Source of the DNA: Vagococcus fessus
GTDB taxonomy: Bacteria; Bacillota; Bacilli; Lactobacillales; Vagococcaceae
NCBI RefSeq assembly: GCF_003987565.1
Contig: NZ_NGJY01000004.1
Coordinates: forward strand, 106,612 to 170,611
Direction of reading: 5' to 3'
Length of the DNA: 64,000 bases
Each line of letters begins with the position of its first letter. Within the stretch, counting starts at the first letter, position 1. This document shows positions 24,675-34,548 of the stretch, one piece after another. Below the pieces are notes generated by a model that worked only from the letters and a program-made list of their open reading frames with translations, ran no database searches and had not been told where the DNA came from. The position numbers and the translations under genes were made by a program.

Positions 24675-26682
24675 AAGTTATATTGAAGGACCTAATGTCG
24701 TGATTACATGGGCACTAGGACATCTATTAGGATTAAAAATGCCAGAGGACTACAATAAGGACTGGGCACAGTGGAACATGGAAAGTTTGCCAATGATTCC
24801 GAAAAAAACAGGCATTAAACCTCTTCCTAAAACAGGAGGACAGTTGAAAGCTATTAGTCAATTGGCTAAACGTAAAGATATTAAAGAAGCCGTTATCGCA
24901 ACAGATGCTGGACGTGAGGGTGAGCTTGTCGCACGTTGGATTTTAGAATATGTTAAATTTAACAAACCAGTCAAACGTTTATGGATATCATCTCAAACAC
25001 CTAAAGCAATTAAGGCAGGATTTGCTAAGTTAGAACCAAGTAAAAATTATGATAACTTGTATCAATCAGCCTTAGCTAGAGCGGAAGCTGATTGGTTAGT
25101 TGGATTAAATGTCACACGTGCTCTAACTGTTAAGTATGATGATAATTTATCAGCTGGACGTGTTCAGACACCAACATTAGCTCTTGTAAGAAAACAAGAA
25201 GAGAAAATCGAAAAGTTTAGAGCTGAGAATTTCTTTACGGTAGATATTATGTATCAAGGCTTAGCAGGACGACTTCAGTTGAAGAATCCTCGTCAATTTA
25301 AAACACGTGAAGAAGCAGAAGTTTATGTTACAAAAGAAAATCTAAAGAGTGGTAAAGTCACATCTGTTAAGACTAAAGAAAAAGTTGAACCAGCACCACT
25401 TCCCTATGACTTAACTGAATTACAACGGGAAGCAAATCAGCGTTATGGCTTCTCTGCTAAAAAAACATTAGGATTAGTTCAAAGTTTGTATGAGGTCCAC
25501 AAAGTTGTCACGTATCCTAGAACCGATTCTAAGTATTTAACACAGGACATGAAGGCGACAATGAAAGAACGTCTACAAGCTGTGGCGAGTTATTATCCAC
25601 AAGAAGCGAAAGCTGCGATTAGACAAGGGGCTAAAGTAACAGTTACTAAAGTATTCCAAGATAGCAAAGTGACAGACCACCATGCCTTAATCCCAACTGA
25701 GCAAACGCCTCGTGCGGAAAAAATGGATAATGATGAACAAAAAATCTACCAAATGATTACAACACGTTTCTTAGGTTTATTCTCAGAGGCTCATGTTAGT
25801 GAAAATCAAACGGTAGAAGTTAAAGTAGGGTCTGATTTATTCTTATTCAGACAAACTCAAATTAAAACACAAGGTTGGAAACGTGACGACAAAAAAGAAG
25901 CGAAAAAATCAGTGACGTTTACTGAAGGTCAGACTATTCCAGCGACGTATCAATTTAATAAAGAAGTGACAACTCCGCCAAATGCTTTATCTGAAGGAAC
26001 GTTACTGGGTCAAATGGAAAAACATCAATTAGGAACACCCGCTACTCGTGCGGAGATTATTGAAAAATTAATTAAATCAGAATTGATGGAACGTAAGACC
26101 ACTAAATTGAGTGTGACACCTAAAGGGAAACAATTGTTAAAATTGGTTAATCCTTCTCTTGTAACACCTGATTTAACTGAGAAATGGGAAAAAGAATTAG
26201 AAGAAATTGCCCAAGGGAAAAGAGATAGTAAGGTCTTTATTAAAGAAATTGCCCAAGAGACAGAACAATTGGTTAAAGAAATTAAATATAGTGAAGCGAA
26301 GTACACTGATTTTTCTTTAACATCAAAAGAGTGCCCAGATTGTGGTTCAGCTTTACGAGAGAAAAATACACGTGATGGCAAAGTTTATGTATGTACAGGT
26401 GAAACATGTAAGTACCGTCGTCGTAAAGACCCTAAAGTATCAAATCGTCGGTGTCCACAGTGTCATAAGAAGATGGAGATACATGAAGGTAAAAATGGTC
26501 AATTCTTCAAGTGTAAGTATTGTGTGATTACTGAAAAAGTAGCGTCTGGAAAAGAACGTAAGAAGAAAATGACTAAGCATGAAGAAAAAAAATTATTGAA
26601 GAAATATAGTCAGAATCAACAGGCAGAACCAGAAGAAAGTCCGTTAGCACTTGCTTTAAAAGCAGCTATGAAAGATAATTAA
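24595..26682 (+). CDS. topB: DNA topoisomerase III
   Basis: A 695-residue type IA topoisomerase. The N-terminal Toprim domain begins LIIAEKPSVARDLAKVLGA and contains DAGREGELVARW near residue 103. The active-site tyrosine is in VTYPRTDSKYL near residue 310. Two C-terminal zinc fingers are visible (CPDC...C-x4-C; CPQC...CKYC). It decatenates single-strand-containing DNA. I set the start at 24595 (MKQLIIAEKP) because AAAGGA lies 6 bases upstream; 80 bases overlap the DUF1033 frame. A terminator follows. Confidence 0.96.
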   Translation: MKQLIIAEKPSVARDLAKVLGATQKSKSYIEGPNVVITWALGHLLGLKMPEDYNKDWAQWNMESLPMIPKKTGIKPLPKTGGQLKAISQLAKRKDIKEAVIATDAGREGELVARWILEYVKFNKPVKRLWISSQTPKAIKAGFAKLEPSKNYDNLYQSALARAEADWLVGLNVTRALTVKYDDNLSAGRVQTPTLALVRKQEEKIEKFRAENFFTVDIMYQGLAGRLQLKNPRQFKTREEAEVYVTKENLKSGKVTSVKTKEKVEPAPLPYDLTELQREANQRYGFSAKKTLGLVQSLYEVHKVVTYPRTDSKYLTQDMKATMKERLQAVASYYPQEAKAAIRQGAKVTVTKVFQDSKVTDHHALIPTEQTPRAEKMDNDEQKIYQMITTRFLGLFSEAHVSENQTVEVKVGSDLFLFRQTQIKTQGWKRDDKKEAKKSVTFTEGQTIPATYQFNKEVTTPPNALSEGTLLGQMEKHQLGTPATRAEIIEKLIKSELMERKTTKLSVTPKGKQLLKLVNPSLVTPDLTEKWEKELEEIAQGKRDSKVFIKEIAQETEQLVKEIKYSEAKYTDFSLTSKECPDCGSALREKNTRDGKVYVCTGETCKYRRRKDPKVSNRRCPQCHKKMEIHEGKNGQFFKCKYCVITEKVASGKERKKKMTKHEEKKLLKKYSQNQQAEPEESPLALALKAAMKDN

Positions 26683-26689
26683 TAATCAA

Positions 26690-26734
26690 AAAGTCTTATC
26701 TGTCACATTATTGTGGCTTGATAGGGCTTTTTAT
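26690..26734 (+). terminator. Rho-independent terminator after topB
   Basis: Eleven-base stem AAAGTCTTATC / GATAGGGCTTT enclosing a smaller CACA-TTATT-GTG hairpin, followed by TTTAT. Confidence 0.8.
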
Positions 26735-26745
26735 TTATATCGACT

Positions 26746-26773
26746 TTGTAGACGTTGATTTTTATAGTATAAT
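26746..26773 (+). promoter_or_regulatory. Putative promoter of ftsK-like gene
   Basis: TTGTAG (26746-26751), 16-bp spacer, TATAAT (26768-26773), 25 bases before the start codon. Confidence 0.65.
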
Positions 26774-26798
26774 GGATAGGACTTAAAGGAGGAACGAC

Positions 26799-29192
26799 AT
26801 GGCACAAAAGAAAAAGAGTCGTCCTAAAAAGATGACAAAGAAACAGCAAGCACAACAAGAGAGAATGTATTATGTTGTTGCAGGATTAATTATTAGTATA
26901 TGCGGTATATTAGGCCTGTTTAAACTAGGCTTCCTTGGTATATTATTTGCAAATATTTTTAGAATGTTTGTTGGGGTTACTTTCCCAATTTTAGCTATTT
27001 TATTTATTTTAATGGGTGTTCTTTTAATTTTTATGGGCCCTAATTTTTCATTCGGTAAAACAAAATATATTGGAGGGGCTAGTTTATTTTATTTTGGACT
27101 GCTCTTGATGTTACACGCTATTTTATTTCGAGATTTTGTTAAATTAGATATTCATATTATGAATGTAACGTGGCATAATTTATGGACTGATTTACGAGGT
27201 GGTTTAATATCCCAGCCTGTTGGTGGCGGTTTAATTGGTGGTACCTTGTATAGTGGGACTCACTTTTTAGTCTCTCAAGCCGGGTCGTATGTAGTAGCAG
27301 GCCTTTTAATGTTTATAGGTATATGTGTGGCTGTAGGCGTTTCAGGCTTTGAAATCTTTGATTTTTTCAAACGCCGTACAGAAAGTATGATTCAAAAATT
27401 AAGTGCTTCAGCGGAAACAAGAAAAGAATTAAGAGCAAAACGATTAGAAGAACGTGAAAAGAAACGCGCATTGGCACTGGAAAAAGCAGAGAAAGAAAAA
27501 CAAACGGTTGTACAAGAAAAGAAACAAGATACAAAAGTAGAACCTAAAGTGACGCCTGTTTATGAGGAGCAAGTGGAACCAGTACCTGTTGCAATTGATA
27601 CGTACCAAAGTCAATATCAAGAGTCGTCTATTAAGAAGCCAGAATCTGTACAAACTGTAGTGGAAGACGATGATAATGGTGAGGATTTAGAATTTGATAT
27701 TCCTCAAGAAACAGAAAATACCGATTATATTTTACCACCATCGACATTGTTAAATGAAATACCTTTAACAGACCAAAGTGAAGAGTATAAATCTATTGAA
27801 CATAATGTAGAGGTATTGGAGCAAACCTTTGATAGTTTTGGTGTAGATGCCAAAGTAGTGAGAGCAAGTTTAGGACCATCGGTTACGAAATATGAAATTC
27901 AACCAGCAGTGGGTGTGAAGGTAAGTAAAATCGTAGGTTTGACTGATGATTTAGCTTTAGCCTTAGCTGCCAAAGATATTCGTATGGAGGCTCCAATTCC
28001 AGGGAAATCACTAATTGGGATAGAGGTGCCAAATAATACAGTAAGCACAGTTTCCTTTAGAGATATTATAGAAGCACAGCCTAAAAATCCAGATAATTTA
28101 TTAGAAGTCCCGTTAGGGCGTGATATTTCTGGTTCGGTTATTTCAGCTGATTTGGCTAAAATGCCCCATATGTTAATTGCTGGTTCAACAGGGAGTGGGA
28201 AGTCGGTTTGTATTAACGGGATTATCACAAGTATTTTAATGCGTGCCAAACCGCATGAAGTTAAAATGATGATGATCGACCCTAAAATGGTAGAGTTAAA
28301 TGTTTACAATGGCATTCCACATTTATTAACGCCCGTAGTGACTAATCCACGTAAAGCATCTCAAGCCTTACATAAAGTAGTAGCAGAGATGGAAAAACGT
28401 TATGAATTATTTGCGGCAAGTGGTGTTAGAAATATCACTGGCTATAATCAAATGGTTCAAAAAAATAACACACTTGAAGGTGTGAATCATCCGATTTTAC
28501 CTTTCATTGTTGTAATCGTAGATGAGTTAGCAGACTTGATGATGGTTGCAAGTAATGAAGTGGAAGATGCTATTATTCGTTTAGCACAAATGGCTCGTGC
28601 TGCGGGTATTCATATGATTTTAGCAACACAACGTCCGAGTGTGGATGTTATTACAGGGATTATTAAAGCAAATGTACCATCACGTATTGCCTTTGCTGTA
28701 TCGAGTGGGATTGATTCAAGAACAATTATTGATACGACAGGTGCTGAAAAATTATTAGGCCGTGGGGATATGTTATTTATGCCAATGGGTCAAAATAAAC
28801 CAACACGTGTTCAAGGTGCTTTTATTTCTGATTCGGAAGTAGAAGATTTAGTTAAGTTTGTGACGGAGCAGCAAGGAGCGGATTATCGTGAAGATATGAT
28901 GCCAACAGATGAACCTGAAAAAGGAAGTGGACCTGATTCAGAAGTCGATGATTTATATGATGAGGCAGTTAAATTTGTAGCATTCGAAGGAAAAGCAAGT
29001 GCCTCACTTATTCAAAGACGATTTAGAGTCGGTTACAACCGAGCTGCACGATTGATAGACCAGATGGAAGAGAATGGTGTTGTAGGACCTTCTGAGGGCA
29101 GTAAAGGACGTAAAGTCTTAATGGGACCACCGTCTTCTGTATCAGAGGAAGAATCAGACCAAACAGTATCTCCAAATGACCTTCCATTCTAA
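26799..29192 (+). CDS. ftsK: DNA translocase FtsK/SpoIIIE
   Basis: A 797-residue membrane-anchored DNA pump. Four N-terminal helices (about residues 25-180) precede a charged linker of roughly 120 residues. The RecA-like motor has Walker A GSTGSGKS near residue 465 and Walker [12 protein letters not shown] near 570. A C-terminal winged-helix gamma domain ([10 protein letters not shown]...[15 protein letters not shown]) reads KOPS/SRS-type sequences. It moves chromosome ends across the closing septum. AAGGAGG precedes the start. It is monocistronic, with a promoter and terminator. Confidence 0.96.
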   Translation: MAQKKKSRPKKMTKKQQAQQERMYYVVAGLIISICGILGLFKLGFLGILFANIFRMFVGVTFPILAILFILMGVLLIFMGPNFSFGKTKYIGGASLFYFGLLLMLHAILFRDFVKLDIHIMNVTWHNLWTDLRGGLISQPVGGGLIGGTLYSGTHFLVSQAGSYVVAGLLMFIGICVAVGVSGFEIFDFFKRRTESMIQKLSASAETRKELRAKRLEEREKKRALALEKAEKEKQTVVQEKKQDTKVEPKVTPVYEEQVEPVPVAIDTYQSQYQESSIKKPESVQTVVEDDDNGEDLEFDIPQETENTDYILPPSTLLNEIPLTDQSEEYKSIEHNVEVLEQTFDSFGVDAKVVRASLGPSVTKYEIQPAVGVKVSKIVGLTDDLALALAAKDIRMEAPIPGKSLIGIEVPNNTVSTVSFRDIIEAQPKNPDNLLEVPLGRDISGSVISADLAKMPHMLIAGSTGSGKSVCINGIITSILMRAKPHEVKMMMIDPKMVELNVYNGIPHLLTPVVTNPRKASQALHKVVAEMEKRYELFAASGVRNITGYNQMVQKNNTLEGVNHPILPFIVVIVDELADLMMVASNEVEDAIIRLAQMARAAGIHMILATQRPSVDVITGIIKANVPSRIAFAVSSGIDSRTIIDTTGAEKLLGRGDMLFMPMGQNKPTRVQGAFISDSEVEDLVKFVTEQQGADYREDMMPTDEPEKGSGPDSEVDDLYDEAVKFVAFEGKASASLIQRRFRVGYNRAARLIDQMEENGVVGPSEGSKGRKVLMGPPSSVSEEESDQTVSPNDLPF

Positions 29193-29200
29193 AAAAATAA

Positions 29201-29258
29201 AACACGTAAATCTACTCAAACCCCTAATAGGTTTGGAATAGATTTACGTGTTTTTTTA
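29201..29258. terminator. Bidirectional terminator between ftsK and antiporter gene
   Basis: Outer stem AACACGTAAATCTA (29201-29214) / TAGATTTACGTGTT (29239-29252) with inner AAACC/GGTTT. A-run before and T-run after serve both converging genes. Confidence 0.88.
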
Positions 29259-31373
29259 ATGCTCAGCTCGACTTTGTAAAATTGAGCTTTCGTAATAATT
29301 TAAGGATTGTCGTAAATGATTAGCCATACTTAATGTAATCTGACCTTTTTGATAGAGATGCTGAACGGTTTCTCGTTCGGCATCAAGAGCTTTCATATGA
29401 AACTCTTGAACAATTTTTTGATAGTCGGTACGAGATTGGTTACTTAAATTTTTAATCCGATGTAATTTATTTAAATACTCATAAAGTTTTTGGTTCACAA
29501 TATGCTTATGTAAATCGTAAGCTTCACATTCTGGGTCTAACTCAGCTTTGTAAGCTTTCAATACACTGATTGCGCCAACTGTACTTTGTTTTTCTAATTT
29601 AACAATCGCTGTATCACCTAAAATAGTATCATCTTGGTGTTGTGCAGATTTTAAGCGCCAAAAAGCAATATTACTTTGTTTTCTAAGAACAAAGAATAGT
29701 CGTTTTAAAGAATTTAGTATGCCTGGTTCAAAAGCAACTCGTTTTGTTTCAACGATTTTTTTATAACGACGAGCGACAACTTCAGAAACTTCACCAGCAT
29801 CAATCGCTTTTTGAATGCCGTCTTTTTCACCTTTGATGGCAATATCTTGGACTGTTTTTTCAAGTTTGGCGTACAAACGGTTAGTTTGTTCATCATTTTG
29901 TTCACGGTACAAGTGACGTAAACGCGATTCAAATTCTTGGATTAAATCTGTTAAGATTAAATAATTTTCTGAATGCTCTGATTCTTGTTTTAAAACAGTA
30001 ATGGCATCACGAACCATTTCTTGACGAGCTTCTAGTTCTGTTAATTTTGTAACAGAAGTGGGTTGAGTTGCATTAACTAATACTTCATTACTTGAAGGGT
30101 CATTCCCAATAAGCGGCAATCGCTGACGTTTTTTAGTCAAGATAGGTAGTGTGATAGTTGCAACGAGTAAACTGGTTAAAACAACACCACAAGCAAGCGT
30201 GACAATAAGAGATCGCTCAATAAATGGCGTGCCGTCTGCTAAAAAGAAGGGCATAGACATGATAGATGCCATTGTAACCGCGCCACGAACACCTGTAATC
30301 CCAGTCATCAAAGCGGTATTAAATGAAGGTGGGGTTAACTTATCGTCATTTTTTCTAAGGTAAGTCAACCATAGATAAATGTAAGACCATACAACACGAA
30401 CGATTAGTAGGACAAACCAGATACTTATAATGTAGAACAGAAGTGTCCCATTGTGGATAGAGGGGTTAACAATGGTTTCTCTCATCGCAATGGGAAGCTC
30501 TATTCCTAGTAAAACAAATACTAGACCATTTAGTAAGTAAACTAACATATCCCACATTTTATTAGTGATAAGTCTTGCTTCAGAATGTTGACTTCTAAAG
30601 ATAGGGCTTTGATTAATAGAAAGTACCCCAGCTGAAACGACAGCAATAACACCAGAAGCACCAGCTACTTCATCTGCTAAGATATAGATAACAAAAGGTG
30701 TTAGGAGTTGAATAGTCGTATGAAGAATAGCATCTTGTATTCCTTGTTGAACGAGGAATAATCTGATGAAGTGGATAATAGATATTGATACGACACCGAT
30801 TAGAACACCAACAAGTGACATATAAAGGAAGTCTCCAGTTGCTTGTGTTAAAGAGAATTGACCCGTCATAAACGCGGCCAAAGCATATTTGAAGGCAATT
30901 AGCCCACTAGCGTCATTGATTAAACTTTCACCACTTATTAAGCTAAGTATTTTTTTAGGAAGTTTAATTTGTTCTGCAATACCGTGAACGGCAACGGGGT
31001 CTGTTGGTGATAATACGGCAACTAAAGCCATTGCTAGAGCAAGCGGAACATCTGGAATTAGCCAGTGAATAAAGTAACCACCTATAACAGTTGTTAGGAG
31101 TACTAGCCAAATGGCATAAGCAAAAATTGGAGCTTTTAAATCCCATAATTCATTTTTAGGGAACATCTTACCATCATTAAATAGTAAAGGAGCAACGAAT
31201 AAGAGCATAAACCAATCAGCCTCTAAATTAATGTTCAGATCAAAGACTAAGGCCACAATTAATCCTACTGCAATCTCTATTAGGGCAGTTGGAATGGATA
31301 CTAAATAGTGACTAATGATATTAGAAATTACGACAAGTACTATCATCAAGATACTTGCGATTAAAACGGTCAT
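29256..31373 (-). CDS. Na+/H+ antiporter, CPA1 (NhaP) family
   Basis: About 705 residues. The first ~410 form roughly 12 helices with CPA1 landmarks, notably LSPTDPVAVHGI near residue 125, ESLINDASGLIAF near 150 and GVRGAVTMASIM near 360. A long soluble C-terminal region (~290 residues, helical) follows, typical of Gram-positive members. It exchanges Na+ or K+ for protons in pH and salt homeostasis. I set the start at 31373: GGAGAGG is 8 bases upstream, whereas earlier in-frame ATG/GTG codons sit too close to that site. Monocistronic. Confidence 0.9.
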   Translation of the reverse strand: MTVLIASILMIVLVVISNIISHYLVSIPTALIEIAVGLIVALVFDLNINLEADWFMLLFVAPLLFNDGKMFPKNELWDLKAPIFAYAIWLVLLTTVIGGYFIHWLIPDVPLALAMALVAVLSPTDPVAVHGIAEQIKLPKKILSLISGESLINDASGLIAFKYALAAFMTGQFSLTQATGDFLYMSLVGVLIGVVSISIIHFIRLFLVQQGIQDAILHTTIQLLTPFVIYILADEVAGASGVIAVVSAGVLSINQSPIFRSQHSEARLITNKMWDMLVYLLNGLVFVLLGIELPIAMRETIVNPSIHNGTLLFYIISIWFVLLIVRVVWSYIYLWLTYLRKNDDKLTPPSFNTALMTGITGVRGAVTMASIMSMPFFLADGTPFIERSLIVTLACGVVLTSLLVATITLPILTKKRQRLPLIGNDPSSNEVLVNATQPTSVTKLTELEARQEMVRDAITVLKQESEHSENYLILTDLIQEFESRLRHLYREQNDEQTNRLYAKLEKTVQDIAIKGEKDGIQKAIDAGEVSEVVARRYKKIVETKRVAFEPGILNSLKRLFFVLRKQSNIAFWRLKSAQHQDDTILGDTAIVKLEKQSTVGAISVLKAYKAELDPECEAYDLHKHIVNQKLYEYLNKLHRIKNLSNQSRTDYQKIVQEFHMKALDAERETVQHLYQKGQITLSMANHLRQSLNYYESSILQSRAEH

Positions 31374-31549
31374 ACACATCACCTCTCCAATAAGTTTCTT
31401 CTATTATTATAGCAAAAAAATTATAAGATAACTAAATATAAATACAAAAGTTTCAATCATTAGCAAAAACTTATAGTGTTGTAAAAAAATACTTGTCTTT
31501 ATTTATAGAATTAGAGATACTATAGGATGGAGAGAAAGTAGGGAGAAGA

Positions 31550-31966
31550 ATGAAAACTAAACTAAAGAATGGACTAGGTATAGGTCTGATTATCGCAGTT
31601 TTTGGTATGATTGTGATGGGCGCAGTTGGAGGATTATTAAAACTACTAGGTATTCAAGCTATTTCGACAATGCATTTAATGGGGTTTCTTATAATATATA
31701 TGGTGATTACATGGACACTCGATACTGTACTAGATGCCTCAATTAGAGCGAGTTGCCGTGCATTTCATGTCCCTGTAAATAAAGGTTTCTTATTTTTTAT
31801 TATTAGTGATTTTTTATTAGAAATTTTGGTATTAACTGTATTGGATAGTTTAATAACAAGTGTTGTAGTTCCAACTATAACAGCTATTTTATTTGCAACA
31901 TGTGGATCGGTTTTGACTTTCTTGATTGAAAAAAAAGAGGGCGAATGGGTTCAGGTAGAGTCGTAA
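31550..31966 (+). CDS. YrvL-like small membrane protein
   Basis: A 138-residue protein with four hydrophobic helices (about residues 8-32, 42-60, 75-100, 104-124) and a short charged tail. It resembles the YrvL family; in Bacillus subtilis YrvL was reported as a negative regulator linked to the YvrI sigma-factor system, whose partners are not seen here. A role in regulation is therefore not claimed. A GGGAGAAGA site precedes the start. It lies alone before rlmN, which has its own promoter. Confidence 0.65.
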   Translation: MKTKLKNGLGIGLIIAVFGMIVMGAVGGLLKLLGIQAISTMHLMGFLIIYMVITWTLDTVLDASIRASCRAFHVPVNKGFLFFIISDFLLEILVLTVLDSLITSVVVPTITAILFATCGSVLTFLIEKKEGEWVQVES

Positions 31967-31979
31967 GTGAACAATGTGA

Positions 31980-32008
31980 TTGCCAAGCTATTTAATTTAC
32001 GCTATAGT
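31980..32008 (+). promoter_or_regulatory. Putative promoter of rlmN
   Basis: TTGCCA (31980-31985), 17-bp spacer, TATAGT (32003-32008), 35 bases before the rlmN start codon. Confidence 0.6.
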
Positions 32009-32043
32009 ATCAAAGAGAGACGAAACAGAAATGAGGAAACAGC

Positions 32044-33120
32044 ATGACGAAGCAGTCGATATATGGCATGACTCAAGATAACCTGAAAGCATGGTTTGAA
32101 GAGCATGGAGAAAAGAAATTTAGAGCAACACAGGTGTGGGATTGGTTGTACATTAAACGTGTCCGCACATTTGAAGAGATGAGTAACTTATCTAAAAAAA
32201 CAATTGATTTATTAACTGAAAACTTTGATATGAGTCCACTTAATCAAGTCGTGGTTCAAGAATCAAAAGATGGTACGATTAAATATCTATTCCAATTAGA
32301 AGATAAAAATATGATTGAAACAGTGTTAATGCGTCACGAATACGGTTTATCAGTGTGTGTGACAACACAAGTAGGGTGTAATATAGGGTGTACCTTCTGT
32401 GCCAGTGGGTTGTTGACAAAACAACGTGATTTATCTGCAGGTGAGATTGTGGCACAAATCATGCAAGTTCAATTCTTCTTAGATGAACGTGGAGACGGTG
32501 AACGTGTGAGTCATATCGTTGTAATGGGTATTGGAGAACCGTTTGATAACTATGATAACGTGATTGATTTCTTATACATCGTGAATGATAAAAACGGATT
32601 AGGCATTGGAGCTCGTCACATGACAGTTTCAACAAGTGGTTTAATTCCTAAAATTTATGATTTCGCTGATAATGGCCTACAAGTTAACTTAGCGATTTCA
32701 TTACATGCACCAAATAATGAAGTTAGAACGTCAATTATGCGTATTAACCGTAGTAATCCTGTTGAAAAACTAATGGATGCAGTGGATTATTACTTAGAAA
32801 AAACAAACCGTCGTATTACATTTGAATACATTATGCTATCAAATGTAAATGATCGACCTGAACATGCTCGTCAATTAGCTGAGTTATTAAAAGATAAGAA
32901 GAAATTAACTTATGTTAACTTAATTCCTTATAACCCGGTAAGTGAGCACGATCAATATAGCCGTAGTACACGTGAAGACGTGATGGCTTTCTATGATATC
33001 TTAAATAAAAAAGGTGTTAACTGTGTGGTTCGTAAAGAACAAGGAACAGATATTGATGCGGCTTGTGGTCAATTACGTAGTAAACAAATTAAGAAAAAAG
33101 AACGTCCAAAACGTTCGTAA
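32044..33120 (+). CDS. rlmN: Dual-specificity 23S rRNA/tRNA adenine C2-methyltransferase RlmN
   Basis: A 358-residue radical SAM enzyme that methylates C2 of A2503 in 23S rRNA and of A37 in some tRNAs. The iron-sulfur CxxxCxxC motif is in [12 protein letters not shown] near residue 115. The methyl-carrying cysteine lies in IDAACGQLR near residue 342. An N-terminal helical domain ([11 protein letters not shown]) is present. These features separate it from Cfr only by homology; the length and sequence fit RlmN. Terminator downstream. Confidence 0.95.
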   Translation: MTKQSIYGMTQDNLKAWFEEHGEKKFRATQVWDWLYIKRVRTFEEMSNLSKKTIDLLTENFDMSPLNQVVVQESKDGTIKYLFQLEDKNMIETVLMRHEYGLSVCVTTQVGCNIGCTFCASGLLTKQRDLSAGEIVAQIMQVQFFLDERGDGERVSHIVVMGIGEPFDNYDNVIDFLYIVNDKNGLGIGARHMTVSTSGLIPKIYDFADNGLQVNLAISLHAPNNEVRTSIMRINRSNPVEKLMDAVDYYLEKTNRRITFEYIMLSNVNDRPEHARQLAELLKDKKKLTYVNLIPYNPVSEHDQYSRSTREDVMAFYDILNKKGVNCVVRKEQGTDIDAACGQLRSKQIKKKERPKRS

Positions 33121-33124
33121 TAAT

Positions 33125-33163
33125 AAAAAAGGGCTTCAACCATTATGGTTGAAGCCCTTTTGT
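33125..33163. terminator. Bidirectional terminator between rlmN and Nudix gene
   Basis: Eleven-base stem GGGCTTCAACC / GGTTGAAGCCC with loop ATTAT, flanked by A and T runs. Confidence 0.93.
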
Positions 33164-33985
33164 TTATTCAGCTAAAGGTTTTAGACGGTAAATCTTAGAT
33201 GGTCGTCCAATTCCAGTGGCGCGTTGACCGATTTCTTCGAGATGTGGAAGCAAAGCTTTTTTAAAGTTTGAATGGTCAATGGCTTTAAAATCTAGACCTA
33301 AAAATTTAGCAAATACTTTGCGAGCTTCTGCTACTGAGAAATCGTCGCCTAGAACTTGTAAAACTTTAGGTTCATGGTACATTTTGTTTAAAACACGATT
33401 GAAGGCTTTCAAAATAATTTGGTCATGGTCAAAAGCTAATGTCTCTTTACCGATAGATAGATTGGTTTCTAAATCCAACACAATCGCATCGTGTTCGTCA
33501 TTTTCAAGTTTTAATAAATTATCTTCACGTTTGAAGGTAAACCATTTAGCGGCTTTCGCATCATCACCAGCAAATAAAGGTTCTTCTCCGATAAAGGCAA
33601 GATAACTTACAGTAATCACCCAGCCACGAGGGTCACGGTTTGGTGTACTAAAGGTATGAAGCTGTTCGATATTTTCATGGGTAATGGCGACACCAGTTTC
33701 TTCTTGAGTTTCTCTGATACAACTTTCTTCAGTAGACTCACCGCGTTCTACGAAGCCTCCTGGGAGTGCCCATGAAGATTGGTAAGGATGGGTGTTACGT
33801 TGAATTAGTAAAATTTTCAGTTCATCATCTTTACGGTTATAACAAAGTAAGACATTGTCGATCGTAACAGATGGTGTGTCGTATGTCGGTAAATCTTGTT
33901 CAGCGTACCAAGTTAAGAATTCTTCTTCGGTCGCTTGACTTTCATAGTAGTGTTTTTCCGCTTCTTTAGAAGGAAAGTCTTTCAT
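33164..33985 (-). CDS. Nudix hydrolase with C-terminal winged helix (NrtR-like)
   Basis: About 273 residues. A Nudix domain carries an intact box (GGFVERGESTEESCIRETQEETGV spans about residues 77-100; key residues G, E, REtqEE, G). A C-terminal winged-helix domain follows (GQRATGIGRPSKIYRL). This architecture defines the NrtR family of ADP-ribose-sensing repressors of NAD metabolism; a catalytic ADP-ribose or ADP-sugar hydrolase is the alternative, since the Nudix box is complete. No NAD gene is adjacent. The start at 33985 is preferred, as AAAGGA lies 11 bases upstream while the ATG at 33997 abuts it. Confidence 0.82.
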   Translation of the reverse strand: MKDFPSKEAEKHYYESQATEEEFLTWYAEQDLPTYDTPSVTIDNVLLCYNRKDDELKILLIQRNTHPYQSSWALPGGFVERGESTEESCIRETQEETGVAITHENIEQLHTFSTPNRDPRGWVITVSYLAFIGEEPLFAGDDAKAAKWFTFKREDNLLKLENDEHDAIVLDLETNLSIGKETLAFDHDQIILKAFNRVLNKMYHEPKVLQVLGDDFSVAEARKVFAKFLGLDFKAIDHSNFKKALLPHLEEIGQRATGIGRPSKIYRLKPLAE

Positions 33986-34088
33986 AAAGACAACCATCCT
34001 TTCGTTTAATAGTTAGTATCATTGTAACAGAAAAGTCTAGTCGGTTAAACTCCTTTAAGACGATAATCCGCGTAATAAAATGGACAAA

Positions 34089-34114
34089 AAAATAAGACCG
34101 TTAAGGTCTTATTT
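34089..34114 (-). terminator. Terminator after glyoxalase gene
   Basis: Hairpin AATAAGACC / GGTCTTATT with a GTTA-type loop; on the minus strand it is followed by a T-run just past the glyoxalase stop. Confidence 0.85.
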
Positions 34115-34489
34115 TTATTTGTAGCGAATGACTTCGATTTTGTAACCATCAGGGTCAACAATAAAGTAGTATGATGGTGGAACGCCAGGAAGTGCTTTTA
34201 AGTCAGTCACTTCAAAGCCAGCTGCTTTATGTTTAGCATGCAATCCTTCTAAATCTTCAGAAGCGATGGCAATATGACCGTAGCCATTACCTAAATCGTA
34301 GCCCTCATGTCCGTAATTATAAGTTAACTCTAATTCATAATCATCACCAGGTAATGTTAGGTAAACTAAAGTAAATTTGTGTTCTGGGAAATCACGGCGG
34401 TTTGTTTCTTCAAAATCAAAAGCATCTTGGTAGAATTTAACTGACGCTTCTAAATCTTTAACGCGCACGCATGTATGTGCCATTTTCAT
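34115..34489 (-). CDS. gloA: Lactoylglutathione lyase-like VOC protein (glyoxalase I)
   Basis: A 124-residue vicinal-oxygen-chelate protein. It carries the four metal-ligand positions of glyoxalase I: His in AHTCVRV (residue ~5), Glu in YELELTY (~56), His in YGHIAIA (~74) and Glu in YKIEVIRY (~120). Glyoxalase I converts the methylglyoxal-thiol hemithioacetal to a lactoyl thioester. Length and layout fit. AAAGGATG precedes the start. It stands alone between a terminator and the HD-phosphohydrolase gene. Confidence 0.9.
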   Translation of the reverse strand: MKMAHTCVRVKDLEASVKFYQDAFDFEETNRRDFPEHKFTLVYLTLPGDDYELELTYNYGHEGYDLGNGYGHIAIASEDLEGLHAKHKAAGFEVTDLKALPGVPPSYYFIVDPDGYKIEVIRYK

Positions 34490-34548
34490 ATCGTATCATC
34501 CTTTCATGTTTAACGTAAGATAATTGTAGCATAGAAAAAGAGAAGCCT

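Noticed and set aside
32044..33120. Cfr-type rRNA methylase (antibiotic resistance)
   Set aside because: Length, N-terminal domain and housekeeping context fit RlmN; nothing suggests transfer.
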